From Fuerstiella sp. (GTDB lineage: Bacteria; Planctomycetota; Planctomycetia; Planctomycetales; Planctomycetaceae), in NCBI GenBank assembly GCA_014238335.1, contig JABABI010000033.1:1-64000 (forward strand): 64,000 bases of DNA, given 5' to 3'. Every line of letters begins with the position of its first letter. Positions within the stretch are counted from its first letter, which is position 1. A model generated the notes under the pieces. That model ran no database searches, was not told the origin of the DNA, and saw nothing but the letters and a program-made list of their open reading frames with translations. This document shows, piece by piece, positions 1 to 7,800 of this stretch. Made by a program: the position numbers and the translations under genes.

Positions 1-680
1 TGGTGGCCAGCAGGTCCTGTGGCGTGACGGGGTCGTGAGACGGATACTCAGCTTTCGAATTCGTCTGACCGATGACCTCTCCCATACGCAGTCCACCGCC
101 AGCGATGAGTGCACTGAAGGCGTTGGGCCAGTGGTCACGCCCGAGTCCGATCTGATCGGAAAAATTCTTTGTCGCGTGCGTCACACGGGGTGTCCGGCCA
201 AATTCTCCACAGGCGACGACCAGCACTTTTTTGTCGAGGCCGCGATCGTGCAGGTCAGTGATCAATGCGGTTAACGCCTGATCCATCTGTGGCAGCCGTT
301 CACGCTGTGCGTAATCAAGATGAAAGGCGCTGGCGTGATCGTCCCAGCTGAAATGTTTGGTTGTGTTGTTGGGTGCTGTAGCATCGATATTGATAACTGC
401 CGTGCCGGCTTCGGCGAGGCGTCTGGCCAGCAGGCAACTCTGTCCCCAGCGATGACGACCATACCGGTTTCGGAGGTGCGGGACCTCGTTCCCCAGATTG
501 AAGGCTTCCGCGACTTTCGTGCTGGTCAGAATGCTGAAAGCGGCCGCACGAAACTGGTCCGTCCCGCCGTCATCCACGTCGTGCGTTCTGTAAAATTCGT
601 CAGAGTAATAGCGACTTTCATCAGAACGTCAGGACCGATCTTATTTCGGCTTCTTCAGGCACTCTGACCGCCGAGCAGTT
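1..680 (-). pseudogene. Decayed DUF1501 family gene, cut by the left edge
   Basis: Read on the minus strand, one frame from about 628 down to 1 gives an unmistakable DUF1501 C-terminal half: a GQSCLLARRLAEAGTAV segment, then CGEFGRTPRVTH and GRDHWPNAFSALIAGGG. That frame has no methionine start and meets a TGA at 629-631. A second frame upstream holds the preceding family segment (SDDLRRQLLGGQSA) and ends in TGA at 655-657. No Tat signal or N-terminal half can be read further upstream. Two stops, a frame change and a missing 5' end point to decay rather than one sequencing error. The 3' end lies outside the window. Intact relatives are Tat-exported proteins of unknown function; an intact copy lies at 3678-4976. 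Confidence 0.8.
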
Positions 681-866
681 GTCGGCGTAGATCGTCGCTG
701 CCGCAATGAACATGGACTAACGCTCAATGGCAGTCACACGATCAGAAGACGCCACGTCTTCAGTGCGGCCTTCATCGTTTGCGGAGAGCGATTCGAGTAC
801 TGCAACGCGTGCTTATCCGCTATGATGACGGTTCAAAGACAGCCGTCATTCTGCCGGAGCATTTCC

Positions 867-1925
867 ATGTTGACACTTCGCCTTATTATTATTGTGTGCC
901 TCGTTGTGTCGTTCGATGCGTGCCTTTTGGGCGAAGACGACGAACCACGGACGGACGCTGCGACTGCAAACTCCGAAAAGAGTGGTGTGTCTGCAAATGG
1001 TAGCCCGCAGAAAAATGTCGAACCGGACAATACGCTGCCACCTCTGAAGCCGCTTCCAAAACAGCTTCGGAAGATCCTGAAGGGCAGCACGGCGTTGAAC
1101 ACTCCGAACACCGTGTTTCTTGACGCAAACCAGCACCGGGTGCTGCTGCACACTCAGGTGGCGTGTGAAGACTGCCTGCTGGAAATGCTGTGCTGTACGG
1201 AAGGGACCAAAGAACACGAATCTGTCCTGTGGTTGCGCGGCAGAGCTTTTGTTGTTCACGCAGCACTTCTGGCACTGGGCGAAAAACCAGGTAAGCCGGC
1301 CATGTTTTCACCGGAATTCTCTCCGCCGTCCGGACCCCGGATCGATATCTTCGTGAACTGGATCGATCAGGACAGAAAACTGCACCGTGCCGATGTGAGG
1401 TCATGGCTGCGACACTCCGTCTTCCATTACTTCTCGCAAAAACTTCCGAAACCGCCTCCGGGCGTCAAACTGCCACTCATGGAGCTGCGGTACGATCCGT
1501 ACAACAAGGAACTCTTGTGGTATGGTCCCATGTCAGAAAAACAGCGTGAACATCTGTTGACGTTGTGGGAAGACAAGTCATATCAACAAGCCATCAAGAC
1601 ATTTTTTGCAGACAGCCAGTCGCGTCCAATGACCGCGGACTTCGTGTTTGGTGGCAGCTACCATTTCGTCAACGAAGCAACCGGACAGAAGCAGTATGCC
1701 GCCGAAGGAGGTTATCTGATTTGTGTTGCCAACTTTGCGGCTTCACTCATTGACATCAAAGAAGCAAGCTCCGCCAGTGATGGTGGACAATCCTACGAAG
1801 GCTGGCCCGGAAAGATACCGCCACGCGACACGCCAGTCATCGTGGAGCTGATTCCGGCGGCTGCCCCGGCGCCTTCGAGAAAACAGTCGGATGTTTCGGC
1901 AAACAGCGGTACGGACGCCAAATGA
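867..1925 (+). CDS. YdjY domain-containing secreted protein
   Basis: A 352-residue protein with a hydrophobic N-terminus (MLTLRLIIIVCLVVSFDAC) that should act as an export signal; the cysteine could be lipidated but the lipobox is weak. The core, roughly residues 85-170, has features I associate with planctomycete YdjY-domain proteins: RVLLHTQVACEDCLLEMLCC, ESVLWLRGRAFVVHAALLAL and EKPGKPA. The biochemical role is unknown. The ATG at 867 is preferred over the in-frame ATG at 822 because it starts exactly at the signal peptide and has a GGAG about 10 bases upstream. It stands alone between a pseudogene and a YkgJ-type gene. Ser/Thr/Asn-rich stretches near both ends look like linkers. Confidence 0.7.
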   Translation: MLTLRLIIIVCLVVSFDACLLGEDDEPRTDAATANSEKSGVSANGSPQKNVEPDNTLPPLKPLPKQLRKILKGSTALNTPNTVFLDANQHRVLLHTQVACEDCLLEMLCCTEGTKEHESVLWLRGRAFVVHAALLALGEKPGKPAMFSPEFSPPSGPRIDIFVNWIDQDRKLHRADVRSWLRHSVFHYFSQKLPKPPPGVKLPLMELRYDPYNKELLWYGPMSEKQREHLLTLWEDKSYQQAIKTFFADSQSRPMTADFVFGGSYHFVNEATGQKQYAAEGGYLICVANFAASLIDIKEASSASDGGQSYEGWPGKIPPRDTPVIVELIPAAAPAPSRKQSDVSANSGTDAK

Positions 1926-2074
1926 CAGCCTTTCAGGCAGAGGGGGTCGAAAGAATGCCCCGTCTTCGGCTCGAATTCGTACAGAAGATGCGAGCCGGGA
2001 ACGCGTGCCCCCTGCATTGCCGAATCTGACATCACATTATTTATTGTTCACGAATCACCGTAGCTGAGTTCAAC

Positions 2075-2374
2075 GTGAGTCTGCTGCCCATCGTCGAATC
2101 CTGTGACAGTTGCAGCGCTTGCTGCGTGATGACACCAATCCCACCTTTTCAACCGGGTGAGGAAGCAGTTCGGGACGTCCCGGAAGATCTGCTGCAGCCG
2201 ATTCGTGAACGAATCACGGCGGATCAGCAGTTTGATTTGCTGCCGTGCGTGTGGCTCGACACCGCACAACAGCGATGCCTGCACTATGAACTGCGGCCCG
2301 ATGCATGTCGCCGATTTGAAATCAACAGCGATCTGTGCCGACTGTCACGATGGGAAACAGGCATCGACAAATGA
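2075..2374 (+). CDS. YkgJ-family cysteine cluster protein
   Basis: A 99-residue soluble protein with the CxxCxxCC cluster of the YkgJ family at its start (CDSCSACC, residues 10-17) and later cysteines in LPCVWLD, RCLHYELRPDACRRF and LCRL. The family is thought to bind zinc or an iron-sulfur centre through these cysteines; its function is not established. The start is GTG; no other start fits in this frame, and the cysteine cluster begins a few residues later. The gene converges on tatD with only three bases between the stop codons, so no independent terminator fits there. Confidence 0.75.
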   Translation: MSLLPIVESCDSCSACCVMTPIPPFQPGEEAVRDVPEDLLQPIRERITADQQFDLLPCVWLDTAQQRCLHYELRPDACRRFEINSDLCRLSRWETGIDK

Positions 2375-2377
2375 CAA

Positions 2378-3199
2378 TCACTGCGACAGTCGAAACAGCT
2401 GTTTCGCATTCGCGGAGGTCGCGTCTGCCAGTTGCTCAAAACTGATGCTGTGAACATCGGCAAGACATTCCGCTGTGTGTCGTACCCATGCCGGCTCGTT
2501 GCGTTTTCCCCGATTGGGATGCGGAGCCAGATAGGGAGAGTCGGTTTCGATCAGCAACCGGTCCAGGGGAACCGTCTCCGCCACAGCCCGCAGTTCATCG
2601 TTCTTGCGAAAAGTGACCATGCCAGCGAAAGAAATATGCATGCCCATTGCCACGCACTCGGCGGCCATTGCTAAATCGCCGCAAAACGAATGCATGATGC
2701 CATTCAGTGGGCCGTTTGCAAAATCAGCCCGCAGCATTTTCAAAACATCTGCCTCGGCCTCGCGACAATGAACAATGAATGGTTTTCTGCACACGCGAGA
2801 AAACTCAAGATGCCTCACAAAGTAATCTCGCTGGATTTCCAACGGCGCAAAATCCCAATACCTGTCGAGTCCCGTTTCACCGATCCCCACAACGTTCGGG
2901 TGGGATGCGAGTTCCACGATCCGGTCCCAGTCGTCCGGTGCCGCGTCCTGAGCGTAGTTCGGCTGAATTCCAACGACGGCGAAAACGGGTTCGTAACGAT
3001 TAGCCAGCACGACCGCCGCTTCACTGGTCTCTCTCGTGATGCCGATTGTTATCAGTTGCTCAACACCATTGTCGGCAGCGCGCTGCAGAACTTCAGTCAG
3101 ATCCTGATGAAACGCTTCCGCGTCCAGGTGGCAGTGAGTATCGATCAGAGAGAATGGCACTGAGTTTCCAGACAAGCTTTCGAACCACGTTGACGGCAT
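2378..3199 (-). CDS. TatD family metal-dependent hydrolase (DNase)
   Basis: A 273-residue TIM-barrel hydrolase of the TatD family, which acts as a cytoplasmic 3'-5' exonuclease on DNA in characterised members. Visible motifs are the metal-binding LIDTHCHLD (about residues 17-25), GIGETGLDRYWD, FIVHCREA, GIMHSFCGD and the late LLIETDSPYLAPHP. The metal ligands (HxH, E, two H, D) all appear present. The ATG at 3199 adds about 16 residues ahead of the usual start; a GTG at 3160 would give a more typical N-terminus. Length matches the family. It converges on the YkgJ-type gene and seems to be transcribed alone. Confidence 0.93.
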   Translation of the reverse strand: MPSTWFESLSGNSVPFSLIDTHCHLDAEAFHQDLTEVLQRAADNGVEQLITIGITRETSEAAVVLANRYEPVFAVVGIQPNYAQDAAPDDWDRIVELASHPNVVGIGETGLDRYWDFAPLEIQRDYFVRHLEFSRVCRKPFIVHCREAEADVLKMLRADFANGPLNGIMHSFCGDLAMAAECVAMGMHISFAGMVTFRKNDELRAVAETVPLDRLLIETDSPYLAPHPNRGKRNEPAWVRHTAECLADVHSISFEQLADATSANAKQLFRLSQ

Positions 3200-3677
3200 G
3201 TGTCTTCCGGATTCTAAACTCCCGGAAAAACACGGTGGAAAAATACGCCATTAAGAGAGTCCGGGCCATGCGAGAATCTGTCTCGCGGTCATCCATGCGG
3301 TCATCTGTCTCGCGGTCATCTGTCTCGCGGTCATATCCCCAGCCAACAACCAAGGGCATCATCACGCCGTGAATCAGTCCCGTACTATGCAAATTTTGCA
3401 CGGATTTTACGACAACAATCGAAGTTTTCTCTACCCAGGCCCGTGATGTTCGACATCAGCACTACAACCGTCTCTCTGGCGACCGGCGGTAGTGTACATA
3501 TGTACAAATCCCATGCCAATGGTTGACAACAGCTGATCGTTCCAGCAAAATGGACAGACAGTGGGCAGAGCGCGTTGCGCCTGTCCCCTGAACCCTACCC
3601 ACCTGTATTCACCCACCTTGCTTGATGTCCAGGGAAAGCTTTCTTCGGATGTCCGTTCACACTCATTGGAGCTTGCT
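3200..3677. other. Intergenic region between tatD and the DUF1501 gene
   Basis: This 478-base stretch separates divergent genes and holds no convincing gene. It contains the short tandem repeat at 3276-3332. Promoters for tatD (minus) and the DUF1501 gene (plus) must lie here, but I see no box good enough to name. Confidence 0.5.
3276..3332. repeat. Short tandem repeat, 15-base unit
   Basis: Three exact copies of atctgtctcgcggtc lie at 3276-3290, 3303-3317 and 3318-3332, with a shortened 12-base variant at 3291-3302. On the minus strand it could encode a run of Asp-Arg-Glu-Thr-Asp, but that frame has no support as a gene. It lies about 80 bases upstream of the tatD start. Confidence 0.85.
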
Positions 3678-4976
3678 ATGCGTCGCGGAAATTCTCGTCG
3701 TGATTTTATGCACGTTGGTTTTTGTGGCGGTCTTGGGCTGACACTGGCTCAGTACCTGAAGCTGCAGACTGCTCAGGCAGATCTGAAGAATTATGAAAGT
3801 GTGGAAGGTACCGCAAAGTCGGTCATTTTCATCTACCTGCCCGGCGGCATGGCTCATCAGGAAAGTTTCGATCCGAAGCCGTATGCTCCGGTCGAGTACC
3901 GTGGGCCCATGAAGCCAATTCAGACAAATGTCGGTGGTACATTCATTAACGAAACTTGGAAGAACACCGCCCAGGTAGCCGACAAGATTGCCATCTGCCG
4001 TTCGATGACTCACGGTGAGGCGGCTCACGAGCGTGGCACTCACAACATGTTTACGGGTTATCGCCCGAGCCCTGCTCTATCGTTTCCCAGCATGGGTAGT
4101 GTGGTTACTCATGAATTTGGACCGCGGAACAACATTCCACAGTACGTCTGTGTTCCCAGTCAGCCAAACGTGTTCGCTGGCACCGGGTATCTGAGTTCTT
4201 CCTTCGCGCCGTTCAGTCTGGGTTCCGATCCGGCCAGCAACAACTTCACTGTTCGCGATCTGCAGCTTCCCGGTGGTGTCGACGATAAACGGTTCACCCG
4301 ACGTCGCAATGTTCTGGCCGCCGTGAACGAACACTTCGTTACAAAGGAAAAAGCCGACTCACTGGATGCTGTGGATACATTCTATCAGCGAGCGTACGGC
4401 ATGGTTGGATCTCCGGAAGCCCGTGACGCTTTTGATCTGAGCAAAGAGCCCGACAAACTGCGGGACGAATACGGTCGTAATACGGCTGGTGCGCGAATGC
4501 TGATGGCTCGACGTCTGGTCGAATCCGGTGCTCGATTCGTGACCCTGACCTACGGTGGCTGGGACATGCACGACAATATCGACGCTTCGATCAAGCGACA
4601 GGTTCCGCCACTGGATCAGGCATATGCCCGTCTGATTCGAGATCTTGACGAACGTGGTCGCTTGAAGGACACGATGGTCTGCATTGCCAGTGAATTCGGT
4701 CGAACGCCAAAGATCAACGGCAACGCAGGTCGTGACCACTGGCCAAAAGTATTCAGCGTTGTCCTCGCCGGCGGTGGCATCAAAGGTGGGCAGGTGTATG
4801 GCAAGTCAGACGCCACTGCCAGCGAACCGGAAGAGAAACCACTGACTGTTGTTGACTGGGCCACAACGATATACAGCTGTCTGGGAATCAATGCGGACAA
4901 GGAGCTGATGGCTCCCGGTGATCGGCCGATCGAGATTGTCAATGGGGGTAAGGTTCGCAAAGAGTTGCTTGTTTGA
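3678..4976 (+). CDS. DUF1501 domain-containing protein, Tat-exported
   Basis: A 432-residue protein with an N-terminal twin-arginine signal (SRRDFMHVGFCGGLGLTLA, residues 7-25), so it is probably folded before export. The body matches DUF1501, a family expanded in planctomycetes and related to sulfatase/alkaline-phosphatase folds: IYLPGGMAHQESFDPKP, CRSMTHGEAAHERGTHNMFTG, YGGWDMHDNI, CIASEFGRTPKIN and GRDHWPKVFSVVLAGGG. The catalytic role is unknown. The ATG at 3678 is chosen because it begins the Tat signal and has GGAG upstream; the frame stays open upstream to 3561. It heads a same-strand series with the PPC, DUF1549/DUF1553 and cytochrome-WD40 genes, a recurrent planctomycete grouping. 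Confidence 0.92.
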   Translation: MRRGNSRRDFMHVGFCGGLGLTLAQYLKLQTAQADLKNYESVEGTAKSVIFIYLPGGMAHQESFDPKPYAPVEYRGPMKPIQTNVGGTFINETWKNTAQVADKIAICRSMTHGEAAHERGTHNMFTGYRPSPALSFPSMGSVVTHEFGPRNNIPQYVCVPSQPNVFAGTGYLSSSFAPFSLGSDPASNNFTVRDLQLPGGVDDKRFTRRRNVLAAVNEHFVTKEKADSLDAVDTFYQRAYGMVGSPEARDAFDLSKEPDKLRDEYGRNTAGARMLMARRLVESGARFVTLTYGGWDMHDNIDASIKRQVPPLDQAYARLIRDLDERGRLKDTMVCIASEFGRTPKINGNAGRDHWPKVFSVVLAGGGIKGGQVYGKSDATASEPEEKPLTVVDWATTIYSCLGINADKELMAPGDRPIEIVNGGKVRKELLV

Positions 4977-5054
4977 TACAGAATAGCAGCAGTTGAATAA
5001 CAGGGGTGCTACGGGGCATGAATTGGATGCTCTGCAGCTGATTTTACACGCCGT

Positions 5055-5095
5055 GGCTGGCCTCATTCTCACTCGTTGAACGAGTGCGGCCAGCC
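5055..5095 (+). other. Long hairpin 3' of the DUF1501 gene (possible terminator or REP-like element)
   Basis: The outer arms ggctggcc (5055-5062) and ggccagcc (5088-5095) pair perfectly. Inside, cactcgtt (5070-5077) and aacgagtg (5079-5086) form a second perfect stem with a one-base loop. It starts about 80 bases after the stop codon. There is no T-run on either side, so it is not a classic intrinsic terminator; RNA processing, mRNA protection or a dispersed repeat are alternatives. Confidence 0.6.
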
Positions 5096-5227
5096 CTACT
5101 TCCCACCACTTACCCAGTCCGGTTTTACAGAGGGTTGTCCGCCAAACACTGCGAAAACTCTTTTATCTGCGACTGGTGTTCATACAGTTTTCGAATCTGA
5201 TTTTGGCATTCCTTCCAGGGGATCGTA

Positions 5228-7672
5228 ATGCGCTTGGGTATTCTGTTTACGCTGCTTGTTGCTACCAGTGCTGCGTCTGTTCAGGCTTCTGATCCGACTC
5301 TCAGTGTGATTACGCCCCGTGGCATCCAGCGCGGCGCGGAACATGTTGTGACATTTTCCGGTGCTCGGTTGAATGATGCAGAAGAGATTCTGTTTTACGA
5401 CGCGGGTTTTGAAGTCATAAAAATCGAACCGGACGAAAAAAACGCCAACATCGTACGCGCCACAATAAAAGTGGCTCCGGACTGCGACCTGGGTGAAAAA
5501 ACGGCACAGGTTCGCACGAAATCGGGCGTTTCCGATTATCGGACATTCTTTGTTGGTGCTCTGCCTGCCGTCCCCGAGAAAGAGCCGAATACCGAATTCG
5601 CTGCGGCTCAGCTGATTGAACAGAACGTCACTGTGGAGGGTGTAGTTCAGAACGAGGACGTTGACTACTTTGTGGTGGAAGCGAAGAAGGGGCAGCGGCT
5701 GTCCGTTGAAGTGGAAGGCATGCGATTCGGTCAGACGCTGTTTGATCCTTACATCGCGATTTTGGACGAGAAACGATTCGAACTTTCTGCCGTTGATGAT
5801 TCTCCGCTCGTCCGACAGGATGCCGTAACGTCGATCACAGTTCCGGAGGATGGAAAATACATCATCGAAATGCGTGAGAGTGGTTATGGCGGCAATGGGA
5901 ACTGTCGCTATCGACTGCACGTCGGTCAGTTTCCTCGACCAACGGCGATCTACCCCGCTGGCGGAAAAGCAGGCGAGGAAGTCGAATTCACGTTCATTGG
6001 TGACGCGGGCGGTCCAATTAAGCAGAAGGTCACGCTGCCAGCCGACGGCTCCACCGAGGTGCAGATCTTTGCTCAGGACGACCGAGGTATCAGCCCGTCC
6101 GGGCACACTGTTCGAGTCTCACCGGACCCTAATGCATTCGAGGCCGAACCCAATAACTCATTGGCGGAAGCAACTGCTGTGGCTTTCCCGTCTGCCTTCA
6201 ACGGCATTCTGGAAGCTGCGGGTGACCACGACTACATTAAATTCACTGCCAAAAAGGGGCAGACCTACGAGGTCGAATGCTACGGTCGAAGGATCCGCAC
6301 AGGCATTGACCCGGTTATGAACATTTTTAAGGTCAAGGATGGTAAAAGTCTGAGCGGAAACGACGACTCACGCGGTCCCGACAGCTATATCCGGTTCGCC
6401 GTTCCTGAAGATGGCGAGTATGCCGTGCGGATTATGGATCACCTCGGTCGTGGCGGTGAGGATTTTGTTTACCGTGTTGAGTTTCAGCCGGTCCTGCCCA
6501 AACTGACCCTTGGCATTCCGCGAACGGCACGTTATTCGCAGAACCGGCAGCGCATTTACGTTGCCAAGGGTAACCGTTTTGGAAGCATCGTTTCTGCCAG
6601 CCGCGCCAACTTTGGCGGAGAACTGGTTCTGGAAGATATGCAGCTTCCTGCCGGCGTCAACATTGTTGCGGCCCCGATGCCTGCCAATCTGAATACGATG
6701 CCCGTCATGTTTGAGGCGGCCGCGGACGCTCCACTCGGCGGCGCCCTTGTCGACTTTCGTGCAAAGCTCAACGACGAATCCAAAAATATAAGTGGCCGTT
6801 TCGAGAACCGTGCTGACTTTGTGATCTCAGCACCAGGCCAGTCACTTTATGTCTGGAAAGACGTACAGCGTCTTCCAGTTGTCGTCGTGGACGAACTCCC
6901 GTTTTCCATTGAGATCGTGCAGCCGCAGGTACCCATCGTTCGTAATGGGTCGATGCAGTTGAAGATCGTGGCAAAAAAGAAGGAAGGCTGGGATGAGCAG
7001 ATTAATGTGCAGTTCCCGTTCCGCGCACCCGGGATCGGTGCCACGAGTTCTGTGAACATTCCCAAAGGGCAAACCGAAGTCCTGTACCCCCTCAGCGCCA
7101 ACGGTAACGCGGCCATCGGAAAATGGCCCGTGTATACTCTCGGTTCTGCCAACGTGGGCGGTACTGCATGGGTTTCAAGCCAAATGGCGACTCTGGAAGT
7201 CGCTGAGCCGTATATTGGTCTCGCAATTCAGCGTGCAAGTGTCGAGCTGGGGCAGGAGACGGAAATTGTGGCCGAAGTCAGTATTCTGAAGGATCTGGCC
7301 GCTCCTGCGACCGTTCAACTGCTCGGTCTGCCGCACAAAGTGACAGCCGCCCCAATGGAAATCACGAAAGATACCAAGGAACTGGTCTTCAAGGTAAAGA
7401 CGGAGACTGACAGCCCGGCAGGTAATCACAAGAACATTTTCTGCCAGATCGTCGTCACCGTTAATAACGAGCCAATCACACATGCCCGAGTTGGCGCGAC
7501 AGAGCTTCGTGTTGACAAACCGTTGCCGAAACCAGTTGTTGCGCCTCCCAAGAAAGCAGAGCCAAAGCCTGCGGCGGTCGCCGCAGCTCCCAAACCCCCT
7601 GTGGTCAAACGTCTCACTCGTCTTGAGAAGCTGCGACTTCAGGCAAAAAAGACAGCTGGCGGAGCAGAGTAA
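5228..7672 (+). CDS. Large exported protein with two PPC domains
   Basis: An 814-residue protein with a Sec signal peptide (MRLGILFTLLVATSAASVQA). An IPT/TIG-like beta domain (about 25-115) is followed by a bacterial pre-peptidase C-terminal (PPC) domain near 118-235 (EPNTEFAAAQLI, DVDYFVVEAKKGQ), another Ig-like segment, and a second PPC near 300-415 (EAEPNNSLAEATAV, GDHDYIKFTAKKGQ). The rest is beta-rich, ending in a Pro/Ala/Lys tail (about 760-814). PPC domains usually sit on secreted proteases, but no protease domain is visible, so a structural or binding role outside the cytoplasm is inferred. The ATG at 5228 opens the signal peptide. It lies between DUF1501 and DUF1549/DUF1553 genes on the same strand. 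Confidence 0.85.
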   Translation: MRLGILFTLLVATSAASVQASDPTLSVITPRGIQRGAEHVVTFSGARLNDAEEILFYDAGFEVIKIEPDEKNANIVRATIKVAPDCDLGEKTAQVRTKSGVSDYRTFFVGALPAVPEKEPNTEFAAAQLIEQNVTVEGVVQNEDVDYFVVEAKKGQRLSVEVEGMRFGQTLFDPYIAILDEKRFELSAVDDSPLVRQDAVTSITVPEDGKYIIEMRESGYGGNGNCRYRLHVGQFPRPTAIYPAGGKAGEEVEFTFIGDAGGPIKQKVTLPADGSTEVQIFAQDDRGISPSGHTVRVSPDPNAFEAEPNNSLAEATAVAFPSAFNGILEAAGDHDYIKFTAKKGQTYEVECYGRRIRTGIDPVMNIFKVKDGKSLSGNDDSRGPDSYIRFAVPEDGEYAVRIMDHLGRGGEDFVYRVEFQPVLPKLTLGIPRTARYSQNRQRIYVAKGNRFGSIVSASRANFGGELVLEDMQLPAGVNIVAAPMPANLNTMPVMFEAAADAPLGGALVDFRAKLNDESKNISGRFENRADFVISAPGQSLYVWKDVQRLPVVVVDELPFSIEIVQPQVPIVRNGSMQLKIVAKKKEGWDEQINVQFPFRAPGIGATSSVNIPKGQTEVLYPLSANGNAAIGKWPVYTLGSANVGGTAWVSSQMATLEVAEPYIGLAIQRASVELGQETEIVAEVSILKDLAAPATVQLLGLPHKVTAAPMEITKDTKELVFKVKTETDSPAGNHKNIFCQIVVTVNNEPITHARVGATELRVDKPLPKPVVAPPKKAEPKPAAVAAAPKPPVVKRLTRLEKLRLQAKKTAGGAE

Positions 7673-7800
7673 CTCTCCATTCTGCATAGCTGTGACTCGG
7701 ACATTTATTGACAAACATTAACGAACGCCAGACTCAAAGGAGTCAGGCAATCATTTCAACCGTTCAGACGAAACCATCTCACATCGTTGGATTCGAAACC

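Noticed and set aside
3276..3332. CRISPR array
   Set aside because: Repeats are directly adjacent, without spacers, and there are no cas genes.
3093..3401. Minus-strand gene with DRETD repeats
   Set aside because: It overlaps the tatD start in another frame and its only feature is the tandem repeat.
5180..6106. Minus-strand frame of 308 codons
   Set aside because: Antisense to the PPC-domain protein, which has signal peptide and domain matches.
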